Assembly: GCA_944474755.1 (NCBI GenBank)
Contig: OX104119.1
Span: 868,001 to 932,000 of the forward strand
Source of the DNA: Limnoperna fortunei
Lineage: Eukaryota > Mollusca > Bivalvia > Mytilida > Modiolidae
Length of the DNA: 64,000 bases
Reading direction: 5' to 3'
Positions 1-11,040 of this stretch are shown one piece after another; position 1 is the stretch's first letter, and the number at the start of each line of letters is the position of its first letter. The position numbers and the translations under genes were made by a program. The notes beneath the pieces are model-generated. The model had not been told where the DNA came from and did not search any database. It worked only from the letters and a program-made list of their open reading frames with translations.

Positions 1-2083
1 TTCCATGTTTTTTTTCATTATAGCATACAGACATGTGCAAGCCTTGAGGGAGGTATTTTATTATCAATTTAAACTCTAAACCAAAGGCTGACTGGTGAGC
101 CTTTATTGCTTACCGGATTTAAATAGGAAACATGAAGATGGCATTTTTGTGATGTTAAAAATAAGTCCTGTGATTTTCAATTTCTACCAGGCATAAATAT
201 CATTAGATTTGTTGAGACAGACCTTCCAATGAATATAGCTGTTTGGTTTTGCTGGTTCAGATAGAGCAATTTTCAGATTTTTTTCTATAGTTAAATTACA
301 GTAATTCTTACAATGGCAGCCATCTTGGATTTTCAATCAAATAAACAAACATAAACTTTTAGGAGAGCAATCCAATAACCATTCACATACAATAAGGCTT
401 AAATCAGCTTTACATGTTGTTTAGAAAAAATTCTTCCAATAGAGTCCTCTGAGGCTCTGTTAATGGTAGGTGGCCATTTTTACAGTCTTATTGGAATTCT
501 TTTTTTTTTAAATTGTAGCGTGACCATTTTGAATTTCTAATTGGCATAAAACATAAACCTTGTAAAGGAGCAGTCATAAATTGTGTTTCAATTACATTAT
601 ATTTGTCTTACCAATTTTCACACCTTGCAATTGTTCGTGTGTTGATAAGGAAACTAAACTCACCCTTATAAAATTGTAGAGATGATAAAAAATGATATTT
701 AATTAATTTAAATGAAACATACCTTTTGAATAAGCTAGAGTCTAGATCTCTTTTTATTTAATTTCAAGGATATCTTTGCTACAATTGCCATAAATAAAAA
801 TGTGATTTATAAACTTTAAATTTTTGTTTTCTTCTAACTTTAAGTCAGTGTTAACTTTTTTTTACCAATTTTTTGCTGTTTTTTGTAAAGTGTGGATTAT
901 ATTTTCATGCTTGATTTTTGTGTACATGTACCTACTAGATAAATCATTTATATTTTTTCTGTATTGCTTATTTTGCCTCAAGTTTACAGTGTAACTGAAA
1001 CTTTATTGACAAGATACATGTATGAACAGGGTAGTTGGGTGTGTTGATCATAAAGCACAAAAATCAAGCAAGTTATGTTCAAGGTCTGCAATAATGGCCC
1101 GAGGTGTTTGTAATGGCCTGAGGCAATGCAGAGTGCCATTAATGCAGACCGAGAACATATAACAGGGTCATTATGAAAACACTCATTTCTTAATACTTTT
1201 ATTAACTTATTGACCATTAACTGAAAATTAAACCAGGTACACCTACCCAAAACCATATTTTCTGACTAAGAAGGACCTATAACAAGTCAGAACCAGTGTG
1301 TATTTTAAAAGTCAGATCAATTTTCACACAATTTTACATCTGCTGTGTTGTTTTTTTTTCTATTATAGTTCACAGATCTGCACATACATGCAGGGTTCTC
1401 CCCAAGAATTGTGGAGAGCACTGTGGTGTTGTGTTTTTAAGAGGGTCCAATTTTGCATGTCACGTTCATGCATCACATGCATTTTGGTGTGTGTGTGTTA
1501 TCTCTAACAGGGGGTAACTGTTGAATTTAATACAAGTAATAAATGAGATAGTATTAATATTTTTCTTAATTTGTTTGTGTTAAATTTTTGGAATACATAA
1601 CAAATGATAACAGATATAAATACAAAGCTACTATTAACATTGGCACATGTAACAAACAACACTAAAGCTACACCAGCAACGTGCCACGTACAAACATTTT
1701 GCCTTATCTTGACACCTGTCTTATTTCCTCATTATTTTTAAATAATTATATTTTTTATTTAGTTAAGTGTGTTATTCAAGACTTGGTCATAGTTTAGTGT
1801 ATAATTCAACAAGCATTACATATAATTTCAATTATAATTCACTTCTAGACACAGTCCAACACATTGAAAAGTTCTGTAATCAATCTTCAACAATAAATTG
1901 TCAATAAATTTAGTTTCTCATTTAATAGTGTAATAATTTCCATTTTTTCTGCAAAATTTACATTTAAGGGTGTAGAGATTTATATATTAATTCTTTTATT
2001 TTATATGATACATGTATTTTGGATAAGCAACTTTTTTAATACTAGTACATGTCCATTGTACTAAATTAAGTATTTAATTTCAG
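1..2083 (+). other. Probable intron or upstream DNA of a plus-strand gene
   Basis: This AT-rich stretch ends in a splice-acceptor-like TATTTAATTTCAG directly before the candidate terminal exon at 2084. A second pyrimidine-rich acceptor-like site ends at about position 16 and is followed by a 29-nt piece and a GTATTT donor-like site near 45, which could be a microexon but is too short to trust. A similar T-rich tract followed by ATTATAG lies near 1350-1370. No open frame here resembles a known protein. A small hairpin at 1072-1163 is listed separately. Confidence 0.35.
1072..1163. repeat. Hairpin element with GC-rich tip
   Basis: The left arm begins GTTATGTTC and runs through GGTCTGCAATAATGGC. 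The right arm carries GCCATTAATGCAGACC and ends in GAACATATAAC, so the arms pair over roughly 27-29 bases with a few mismatches. The unpaired centre holds CCGAGG and GGCCTGAGG. It is built like the larger hairpins inside the satellite at 16.9-27 kb: different arms, similar tip. No coding potential is seen. Confidence 0.6.
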
Positions 2084-2158
2084 ATTTGCAATGTATACAA
2101 GTTGCCCCCTTCAAAGAAATCAAAAACACAGGATGAAAATAAGGAGGCCACTAAATGA
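2084..2158 (+). CDS. Candidate terminal coding exon, unknown nuclear-type protein
   Basis: A TTTAATTTCAG acceptor is followed by 24 sense codons and a TGA. Read in phase 0 the peptide begins ICNVYKLPPSKKSKTQ and ends in ENKEATK. It is lysine-rich and hydrophilic, with PPSKKSK resembling a basic nuclear-localisation patch. An AATAAA lies about 100 bases after the stop, as expected for a last exon. The upstream exons are not identifiable, so phase 0 is a judgement; phase 1 is also open to a TGA inside the exon but gives a less convincing end. The family is not recognised. Confidence 0.4.
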   Translation: MCNVYKLPPSKKSKTQDENKEATK

Positions 2159-2261
2159 TACGAAAAGGAAGGGTGTTCTCAAAATTCCAAAATGTTTAGA
2201 AAAAAAAATAGCAATCTGTATTGTTCAAATACTTTCTTGAAATGCTTTTCTATGACTTCAT

Positions 2262-2267
2262 AATAAA
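2262..2267 (+). terminator. Polyadenylation signal AATAAA
   Basis: AATAAA lies 104 bases after the stop codon of the candidate terminal exon and is followed by an AT-rich tract, the usual arrangement for a short 3' UTR. In DNA this AT-rich the hexamer is common by chance, so its weight comes from its position. Confidence 0.4.
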
Positions 2268-2773
2268 GTTTATAAATTTGATTCAATTATTTATTAATTA
2301 TTTGTCTATTTATTTGAATGGATCTTTAGAAAAATATTTCATACATTGCACCCTACAAATACAACGATGCCGAAGTTTGAAACCAATATTCATGAAATAA
2401 GTAGCATTAGATTTTTTTTAAATCACAGTGAAAATGATGTCACACTCTTAACTCGGTCGACTCCCAACTTCGGATAATTAATATATTTTTTACGGTCCCA
2501 CAAACTTTGACTTATCGAGGTTTGACTGTATTTTAATGATGTCACAATGAATTTCATGCCCTAAATGGCCAACAAATCCTGCAACTCAAAGGTTATGTTG
2601 TTAAAAAAAATACTATATATGACCAATTAGAATCAAAATAATTGATTGTGGGTAAGAATGTATACTGGTTTCGTACCACAGGTTTGCCCTTTACACGTGT
2701 ATGTCCACATTTTACCCGTTGCTTATGCTAGGGGTAAAATAATAAAATCAGCTGTTTATAGATAACAACAAAA
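2268..2773. other. Intergenic AT-rich DNA with an interspersed-repeat fragment
   Basis: No gene is seen. Positions about 2445-2532 (CTCGGTCGACTCCCAACTTC ... CTTATCGAGGTTTGACTGTA) are less AT-rich than their surroundings and resemble a dispersed bivalve repeat. That resemblance is recalled, not checked. Confidence 0.3.
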
Positions 2774-3836
2774 AACTAGAGGCTCTTAAGAGCCTGTATC
2801 GCTCACCTGACTTACAAAATAAAATTTAAGAGATAACTTTCTTACAAATTTTGATATTAAATGCAAAAGACTTTACATGATGATGCTGTTTCTATGAATA
2901 TGCCATATTTCAAATCAATCTGCATGTGGTTTGTAAAAAGAAGATTTTTGAAATTTAAGCCAATCAGATCCCATTAGTGGCCCTGGAAGCCATGTTCAAT
3001 TTGCAATTGGCTCGAAAAACTCAAAATAATACGATACATATTCAACCATCATTTCTTCATAATTTGGCTTCATTGTGTGGAACAGTTTCTGAAAAGAAGT
3101 TGTTTGTATGTTTTTCTGTTAGGGTCCTATGTTAAACTAAGTCGTGCAATGGTGGTCATCTTTGATTTTGGATCGGCACTAAAATCTCAAACTGTGTAGA
3201 GGATTATCTCAGGTACATATCTGCAATATTTCAAATCAATCTGCGAAATGGTTTATATGAAGAAGAATTTTGAAATTCAGCCAATCAGAATGCATAAGGG
3301 GCCAAGGAAGCCATGTTGAATGTACAATTGGCACGAAAAACTCAAAATTATTAAGATAACTATCCAACCTTCATTTCTTCATAATTTGGTGTCATTGTGT
3401 TGAACAGTTTCTGATAAGAAGTTGTTTGTATGTTTTTCCCATTGGGTCCTATGTTAAACTATGTCCTGCCATGGTGGCCATCTTGGATTTTGGATTGGCA
3501 CAAAAAAATCAAACTTTGTAGAGGACCATCTAAGATATTTTTCTGCAGTATTGCAAATCAATCTGACTAGCAGTTTATGAGGAGATGATTTTTTAAATTC
3601 AGCTAATCAGAACGCATAAAAGGCTCTGGCAGCCATGTTTAATATTTGATCAGAACTAAAAACTCAAACTTTGTAAAGAACCACCCAATAAACATAACTG
3701 CCAAGTTTGGTTCCAATTGGCAACGTGGTTTTGGAGAAGAAGATTAAAATGTAAAAAGTTTACAGATGATGACGATGACGGACACAAAGTGATGAGAATA
3801 GCTCACACTGACCCTATGGGTCAGGTGAGCTAAAAA
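2774..3836 (+). repeat. Composite bivalve repeat with GCTCACCTGAC inverted ends
   Basis: The element opens with CTAGAGGCTCTTAAGAGCCT, which contains the perfect 16-bp palindrome AGGCTCTTAAGAGCCT at 2780-2795, followed by GCTCACCTGAC (2801-2811). It closes with the exact inverse GTCAGGTGAGC (3820-3830) and TAAAAA. Inside are about three diverged tandem units of roughly 315 bp. Each has 'CAAATCAATCTG', 'CAATCAGA', 'GCCATGTT' and 'AAAACTCAAA' in the same order, with GCCATGTT near 2991, 3310 and 3632. The last unit ends in GATGATGACGATGACGGAC. Repeats with these ends are widespread in bivalve introns and intergenic DNA. No transposase is encoded. Confidence 0.75.
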
Positions 3837-4756
3837 GTAGGGGTGAAACGATACGATACATATCGTAAGATTGCTCAATGATACTATTACTTACGATACG
3901 ATACATTTGATCGTTTTATATATATATATATATACATATTCATTGATTTTTGTTATATATATTTCGTATTATTTTTATGTTTTATGCTTATTTTTCAGTA
4001 TCTATCCCCGTTGACAATTTTGAATCGACAATATTTCCACACATGAAATCTATAGCTTCAATTTAATCATGGCACTAGAACAACAACACAATTAATGACC
4101 TTTGCAATTCGTTGTCTACGAATGTAGTTCCCAATAAAATAGTGTAAATTTCTTTGTAATTTTTTTCTTGGCTTTTTTCTTGTTTTTGTTCTTCTTTTGG
4201 GGCTTATTGAAAAGAAGGATCTTTGAAAAAAAATTTAAAATGAAACATTTGATAAAATTTAATGGATTAGGAGTAATTTGGTTTTCTAAATTTTGGAAAT
4301 AGTTTAGAAGAGGTATGGTACTTTCAGACTGCCAAATGGCATTCCAGAAACGAAGGTGGAATTTTTTTAAATTGACCGTATGTTAATATAAACAAAGAGG
4401 GAAAAAGAGGTCTTCAACAATTGTGGTTTTGTTCAACTACGTTTTCCTCAGCCATAGCTATGGCAGATTTGTGTATCTCCCCATTGAAGATTTCCGAAGG
4501 AAAAGGCTAAAATAATAAATAATAGTGATGTTCAGTCCCCAACCCGTACCGAATCGAAAATTGACAATTTTGTAACGTACACCGAAATTCACCAACATAC
4601 AGTGGATTTTCTGTACTTTGGAGTATCATTTCACCTCTACTAAAAAGCAACATATATATGTATTTGAACAACAATCTGACAATGTCACCACCTTGAAATA
4701 GTATCAAGACTGCATGAAATCACTGTTTCTGACTTATCTTTGGACCAGAAAATTTA
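3837..4756. other. AT-rich intergenic DNA, no gene seen
   Basis: It contains a patch rich in ATACGATAC/ATCGTA words at 3845-3915 and a short (TA)n run at about 3918-3936. The remainder is low-complexity AT-rich sequence. Short open frames on the minus strand look like chance frames. Confidence 0.5.
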
Positions 4757-4940
4757 TGTTTGTTGTTTGAATGGTGTTTATTGCCACTTTCAGCAATTTT
4801 TCAACTATCTGATCATGGCTCTAGTTTTTATTGGAATAGGATGCTGGAGTACCTGGAGAAAATCCCTGACCTTATGTAGAAAAACTGGCAATCCTTGTAA
4901 ACTAAAATAGTAGTTGAGCACTGCCCATATTGAGAGATGA
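4757..4940 (-). mobile_element. tRNA-headed bivalve SINE, head missing
   Basis: Read on the plus strand it begins with the TGTTTGTTGTTTGAATGG tail. It then has the diagnostic block CACTTTCAGCAATTTTTCA, a diverged copy of ATGGCGTCCAGTTTTTAT, GGAGTACCTGGAGAAAA and AACTGGCAATCCTTGT. The tRNA-derived head present in intact copies (36609-36875, 41079-41352) is gone or unrecognisable. Insertion is in minus orientation. Confidence 0.7.
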
Positions 4941-5066
4941 ATCTGTAAACTCATTATTCAAGAAAAATTACAGGTGTGACATTAGAACCATACATGCATA
5001 TACCCATTAGTGACATCAGTCCCTTATTTGCTTTTCCCTTATAGCATTTAAATGAAATAAAATGAT

Positions 5067-5453
5067 CTATAGCAGTGTGGGAAACGGCCACTAGCAAACT
5101 CGCCGAATTCTAGTTGAGAAGAATTGTGGCATGTTAAGTTCATGTGCAACTCGCCAGGTTGGCAAGCTAAATTTTTGGCGAATTCAAGAAAAAATTACCA
5201 GTCATGCTTCCAATGATAAATGCATCTTAAAAGAGTGTGTTCGGTGTATTTCCAATGTTAATTCAAGAATCTTTTAATTTTAAGATCTTTATTTACCCTG
5301 TGTAAATGTTAAATAGTGTTGGCTGTTGTTGACAACCTTGAAAACCTACTTCCCAACTATGGACAGTAGATTATTAATTCGGGGAGTACTATTATTTTGG
5401 TACTAGCCAGAATGGCGAGCTGAACAAAAATTTTGTTTCCCACGCTGCTATAG
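5067..5453. mobile_element. MITE-like element with 19-bp terminal inverted repeats
   Basis: The left end CTATAGCAGTGTGGGAAAC is matched at the right end by GTTTCCCACGCTGCTATAG, the inverse with one mismatch. Inward, weaker pairing continues for about 30 bases (AAACTCGCCGAATTCTAG against the inverse of CTAGCCAGAATGGCGAG). The element is 387 bp and has no open frame of note. A TA on both sides of TAGCAG/CTGCTA would fit a TA target duplication as in Tc1/mariner-type MITEs; that superfamily assignment is inference. Confidence 0.7.
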
Positions 5454-5482
5454 TAAACTTTTACAATAACACGGATGGATGG

Positions 5483-5640
5483 TTGGTTTGTTTGTTTGAA
5501 TGTTTATCACCACTTTCAGCAATCTGTCAGCTATATCATGGCATCCAGTTTAAATAAGGGGGAGGAACTTCCTCTGAGGAAGCCTTTGTAGATGGAGAAA
5601 ATTAAGTAGATGGAGAAAATTAAGTAGGAAAACTAGGGAA
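5483..5640 (-). mobile_element. Diverged, truncated SINE copy
   Basis: It starts with GGTTTGTTTGTTTGAATG and keeps CCACTTTCAGCAATCTGTCA and ATATCATGGCATCCAGTTT. It then decays, with an internal duplication of TAGATGGAGAAAATTAAG, and stops at TAGGAAAACTAGGGAA. The tRNA-derived head is missing. It belongs to the family of the intact copies at 36609 and 41079. Confidence 0.6.
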
Positions 5641-6847
5641 GACCGATGAAAGATTTGGTCCGCAAATTTTCTGTTTCTTTCATACTGGTTCCCTGGGAAA
5701 TACCTAGCAGGGCCATGCCATGTTCTTATAGGGAATTACCATATTGCTTGGATTTTTAGATATTTATATACATAAAGTCAAAGTTATTCCAAATGTATTA
5801 AAAAAAATACTCTAGGGGAACTCTGGTGCAAGTTCGACCGTAGTCCGAGAAAGTTCGACCAGTAATATACTGTATGTTGGCATATGGAAAATTCAATATG
5901 ACATCACCAAGTCACAAAAAAAAAATAATTTTCATACAAAAACCACACAGTTGTTATGAATACCAAATAAAGCATTAATAATTAATTGTAGATGTCATTT
6001 TTTGTTGCATGTCTTCAAATCTTTACAAACAAATACTTACGGTTAAAAAACAACATAAGGGGAAGTGTGACCAATTGGTTTATAGTAAATATTACAAAAG
6101 TTATGAATAACAAAGTAAAAGTGTTAGGCAAAACTATATATTGAGTATCGTTCCTACTACTGGAATATGAACAATGGTTCAAATATGTAAAGAAACTAGA
6201 TAAATGTAAAGAATACACACGATCTTTCTGTTTGACGTTTAGTTTCAAGTTAGCGACCTTTTTAACTTTGAAACATAATATCCTGTATTCTCACTGGGTT
6301 TATTTTAAAGTTAACAAAAATTTATTAAAATCTATCCCTAACATGGGTATAACACTTGATCGATTATGTCGGGTAAACTTAAAAATTGATATACAGAAAA
6401 GTCCGGTGTTATAATGCACCTAAGAAATGTTTGTAAATTTGTGTAGTTTCAGAAAATATTTAAACAAGAAAACTGAATGTTTTTATCCTTGAATATATTA
6501 TTTTTAAAACATACAATCCAATTTGTTAAAATTCGTTTGCAAAATATTTAATTTTGACATTTTGTTCAGCATGACCTGGTTAGATGAAAGCAATGGTATG
6601 TCTGGTGATATCCCGCATGTGCATAAAAAATCAATACATGATTCAATTAAGAAAAGATTTTTTATATGCAACACATTGATGAAACAGTTAAATGTTGACA
6701 ATAAAAGAAATCAAATAGTCATTGATATTCTAAAGATTCATTGAAGTTTTAAAGATCATGTGTTTCAGGTTAGCGTTTTTTATGATATTTAAGAAACAAA
6801 TGTTTATTAAAATTACGCTGCAGAATTAAACATTTGAAAATGTTACA
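5641..6847. other. AT-rich intergenic DNA, no gene seen
   Basis: Apart from two AGTTCGACC words at about 5833 and 5862, no structure stands out. Overlapping open frames of 60-77 codons on both strands at 6015-6744 have the Ile/Leu/Phe/Lys/Asn-rich composition expected of chance frames in AT-rich DNA. Confidence 0.5.
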
Positions 6848-7276
6848 TAAGGCCAAACAAAAAAATATGTGTGTTTCCGGTTACATAGATTATAAAATAG
6901 GTAGGTAGGGTCGGTTTTTTTTGTTTTTTTTTTATTTTTGTTTTGGGGGGGGGGAATCATGTTTGTTAAATTAGTAATTTAATTTTTACCTTTACTGTGT
7001 AAAGCTTGTAAGTTTCAAGAATTTACTATAAAGGCTTTAAAAGTATACACTAATACAGTCATTGAATGAGCTATCAATTTTGTTACAAGCGTTCATATAT
7101 TTCCATTTCGCCGCCATGTTGGGGCGGAAGTATGAAAACTAAAACCAGGAACAATACCGGGAGTTTTCCGGTTCAAAGTAACCTCCGTTAAAAACGCAAA
7201 AAAAAACTTTAGGGTCGGCTTCAAAAAAAATAGGTAGGGTCGGGTAACCGGAAACACATATTTTTTTTTTGGCCTA
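6848..7276. mobile_element. MITE-like element with long inverted ends
   Basis: The left end reads TAAGGCCAAACAAAAAAATA followed by TGTGTGTTTCCGGTTAC. The right end is the inverse: GTAACCGGAAACACATAT, a T run and GGCCTA, giving terminal repeats of about 35-37 bp. Just inside both ends lies TAGGTAGGGTCGG in direct orientation. It includes a T-run followed by a G-run at about 6917-6955. No transposase is encoded. A decayed relative may lie at 9649-9722. Confidence 0.7.
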
Positions 7277-8604
7277 AAGACAACAATTTGTAAATGGACG
7301 GTTAAATTAAATATATATTTTTAAAAAAATACTGAAATTGTAAGATACGTAACATGCGCGGAATCATCAGGAACCTATAAATCAACGGGACTGGAATCTA
7401 ACGATATCGTCTACTTTTCATTGTCTCGCCAATACTTAATTACCGAACAAGTGTCCACACGGATAAGATCGTGTTTTCGACTTTCGAAAGACGCCTCTCC
7501 ACAATAAGCTGTCTGTTTAAGACTCTGGTTACCGGCACTATTTTTGCGTATTTAATGAAAAATAATTTTAAAAAACCAAAGACCTGTACCTAAAAGTATC
7601 CTTAGTTACCAACCACCCACCCCCCCCCCCCCACGTGCCTGTGCTTACTTAACGGGTGCAACAGGTGGGCGCAACATTAAGAGAATGGGTTGTAATAAAT
7701 ATTAATAACAATTTGGATATAAGGTTTGTATTATTAATAAATTACAACTTAATTAGGGTAATTACTAACTTAAAAAAATTTGCCGTCCGACCAAGGGCAT
7801 TAAGTTGTCTGTGTAGGGCGTAAGTCAAGCCCTTTTAATCAGAAGATCAAGAGAAATTAAATTAATTAATAGGTGTATAAAAAAAGGTAATTTGTAACTG
7901 CTGATATTGATCCCCCAATGTTTGTTTGTGTATACAAGTTTTTCTTTTATGCTTATTACCAATCACAAGCATAACACAAAATGAATAGATATTTTTTTTA
8001 ATCATGGACAATCATGAACTGTAATTAAGTTCTTGTAAAACATAAAGTGATTTTTTATGTCCTCAATTATGACCTATCTGTTTACAATCTTAAAACATTT
8101 ATCTTTTAGAATATGAAAGAAAAATGAATACCGCTTTCATAATACAGAAATATATATTTGTTGTATTCAAGGGGACTATTTAAAAATCTGTGTCGACTTT
8201 CCACAATGGCGACCGGTAAAAGTGGCATACATTTTTTGCTGATTTTAACATTTTTTAATTGATAAAACATGGTCATGGTAATACATTTAGTTAAATAAGA
8301 CACACAAAATTCTAAAAATTTACAACATATTTACTGTCACAGAAAATTGGCAACAAATTTAACTAAAACATTGGTATGATCTATCGTATTACATTTGTCT
8401 ATGTCACTTCTGCGTTTTCACTTAATCTTGTTCCGGTCTCGTTCAGGTCTCGTAACGACAAAGACATCATACTTACTTAGCTGAAGACTTAGCGAGTGTC
8501 TAATCCCGTTAGTTATACTAGTCCCAGGTATCACGGAACGCACAATAACCGGTTCGTCTACTGTACTTTGCTAACAAAATCTAAGATTGATGATGGATTT
8601 ATTT
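7277..8604. other. Intergenic DNA, no gene supported
   Basis: Positions 7340-7545 have more CpG than their surroundings and could be unmethylated or promoter-like, but no TATA box or coding start is convincing. A poly(C) run lies at about 7618-7633. The rest is AT-rich without recognisable structure. Confidence 0.35.
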
Positions 8605-8658
8605 GACAGACCATGTGATCAACAGTTGATGAACTACCTTAACCACTCATGCAGCCAC
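8605..8658 (-). mobile_element. SINE head fragment
   Basis: GACAGACCATGTGATCAACA, GAACTACCTTAACCACTCAT and GCAGCCAC match, with changes, the inverse of the tRNA-derived head of the local SINE family (intact at 36609). Only about 54 bp are recognisable and the body is absent. Confidence 0.5.
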
Positions 8659-10822
8659 TTCTATAGTCATGGTCACAACTTTTCAGAAAATCACGATTTT
8701 AAAATAAATATATGCATAAATTTGCTTACATTTTGATGTGAAGATGTGTTATTGCAATTTACAAGATGATTCACACAATCGGTTTTGTATAATTGTCTTC
8801 CTTTGTACGCCATGTGACGGATTTTTACGTGTCTACGGAAAATTAACATTGAGCGGTCAGCCAGTGTTTACAGCGGAAACTCATCAAGGAGCTGCTGTTT
8901 ACGTGACCAAAGTTTACGCGGTCAATGATGTATTGCAATAACGGGAAGTAACTTGTACAAAAAAGACGCAAGAAACAGCTGAACTGATGAAATGGAAATA
9001 TTGAAGTGGTAGTATATTCTTAATAAATTAAAAATAATTACTTCTGGTAAAATTGATTACGATTTCAAAAGGTTTTGCCACAGTTACATGTAATAAACAT
9101 GTTAAATTGCCGGAAAAAAATTAGAATTGCAGTTATTTATAAACGAGACTATAAAAAAAATTATCAGACGTAATCATTTATAGCTTTTTACCCATATTTT
9201 CCCTGTTGTTACAAAAAAATTCTTTTACCTCAAAGTTTCTGTTAAATTCCCTTTTTGTGATACAGAATTTACATGCGTGTAAATACTATTACGGCAGGAC
9301 AATTTACCATCTTTTTATATAGTACTACATACAGAATTTCGGCAAAAAGGAGCTACGTTATTGTAGCTAGTCTTTATAAATTAATTAATACAGACTGTAG
9401 GAAGAGGAGGAGGGGTAATCATCCTGAATTCCCGATCCAAAAATTAGAACATCCTGAATCCCTGGACATAAAATGCCATTTTACCGAAATTCCAGAGATA
9501 TTTGTCAAAAAAACTTGTCAACATGTTGTTAATATTGAAAAGTATTTCAACCTGAAGTTGCTATATACTACTTTGACATAATTTTCACTCTATTTTAATA
9601 TCAACAATGAACAAGTTCAGCATTGTAATTAGATATAAAATAAAATGACACTTAGGCCAGTCTTATAAATATGTGTGTTTGCTGTTCCCCTACCAGTGAG
9701 CTGGGAACATGGGTAGGTAGGTATGAATAAAATTTTATTTCATGCTCAAATAAGGTTTGACATTTATTAAACAATAAAAATTAATTCAAGTAACTTTATA
9801 TCCCGAACTCTCTGCAAAAAATGTGTTCTTTTAGTGATCTCGCTTACGTTTTAATCTAGAATTCCCGTTTAAATTTCAATTTTAACAAATTCCCGTTCAA
9901 AGAAATGCCCAATCCAGGCGTCCCGAAAAATGTCCTCCTGACCCTCAGACTGATAAGCATGCACCACTATATAAATTAATTTCATAAACAGAACAACTAA
10001 AGTTAGCCTCTTTTTTCGATTTTTTTTAGATTCGAATTAATTCTATGAAGGATTTTTTTATTATTCTGTTCAATTCTCTGAGAACGTTATATCCGCCACA
10101 AAAAACTCTTGAAATTGCAACTATTTTGTAATTTGATACCTTTAAATATGGTTTTTATTTCCACTTCCACATTTTCTGCTTTATCATGGCATTGTTCCCT
10201 AAATCTAAACTACGGATGCAGAATTGTTTTTGGCATGTTATTTTAGTACACGGTTTTAAAAAAAAATCGAAACATTTTACCCCACGAGCGATTTTAAAAA
10301 CTTGCACCTATTTGTATGCACGCCTTATAATAAATGGTGTTAGGGAGTATTAAAAAATTGAGTAAGCTCGAATCAAGTATGGTGATCAAACATTGCCAGG
10401 ACGATTCAAAAGGTCAACCAAAAACTATTTCTAGTTTCTAGGGGGAGGTCTGGTTAGACAATGCAATACGAAAGCCTGGCCGCAGACCATAGTGGGCATA
10501 TGAACCTCAGGGCAAAACCTATTTTACAGTCCATCAGAAAGAAATGTTCAAACATAAAACCATGGGATGTGAACCTCACTTTATTGGAAATTAAAACCCT
10601 TTCCCGATTAGTTGTACGATTGATTAAGTACCTCAACACTCCGAGATCCTGCCCCCTCCATTAGTAAAATGCAATAAATTTGAAAGACTGTATTTTGACC
10701 TGTTAAACAAAATCAAACAAACAAAAACTGTACCTTATCGTGCCTTAACCTGATCTTGATAGTAACCTATTCTCAATAGTCATGCAAAATTCATTTTGTA
10801 ATAAAACGAGGATTCGCACAGT
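8659..10822. other. Intergenic DNA with one weak CpG-rich open frame
   Basis: An open frame at 8738-8941 (67 codons, plus) contains a CpG-bearing segment whose translation ends GAAVYVTKVYAVNDVLQ. It resembles no family I recognise and may be chance. Positions about 9400-9500 and 9850-9955 carry related words (CATCCTGAATTCCC, TCCCGTTCAAAG, GTCCTCCTGACCCT) of a decayed dispersed repeat. The rest is AT-rich. Confidence 0.3.
9649..9722. repeat. Possible remnant of the 6848-type MITE end
   Basis: TTAGGCCAGTC, ATATGTGTGTTTGCTGTTCC and GGTAGGTAGGTATG follow the same order as the left end of the element at 6848 (AAGGCC, ATATGTGTGTTTCCGGTT, GGTAGGTAGGGTCGG), with an interruption. No right end was found. 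Confidence 0.35.
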
Positions 10823-11040
10823 CATTTCAGCAATTTTTCAGTTATATCATGGCGTCCAGTTTTTATTGGGGGAGAAAGCCGGAGTACCTGGAGTGAACCC
10901 CCTACCTGCGGTAATCTTGTACATTAAGATTGGAGTCGAGTCCACCCTGCAGTGAGAATCGAACCCGCAATCTCAGTGTAGACAGACTACGTGATCAATA
11001 GTAGAAGAACTACCTTGACCTTTCGGCCACCGAGACCTCC
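10823..11040 (-). mobile_element. Nearly full-length tRNA-headed SINE
   Basis: Reading the inverse, the element starts GGAGGTCTCGGTGGCCGAAA and keeps the tRNA-type B box GGTTCGATTCTC, the TTGGAGTCGAG linker and the body through ATAAAAACTGGACGCCAT and TGCTGAAATGA. The CAAA tail is lost. A box-A-like GGCCGAAAGG is slightly altered from the family GGCCGAGTGG. It is non-autonomous and would depend on a LINE reverse transcriptase. Confidence 0.8.

Noticed and set aside
17..45. A 29-nt microexon between acceptor-like and donor-like sites
   Set aside because: It is too short to judge, its phase does not decide anything, and the left context is cut by the window edge.
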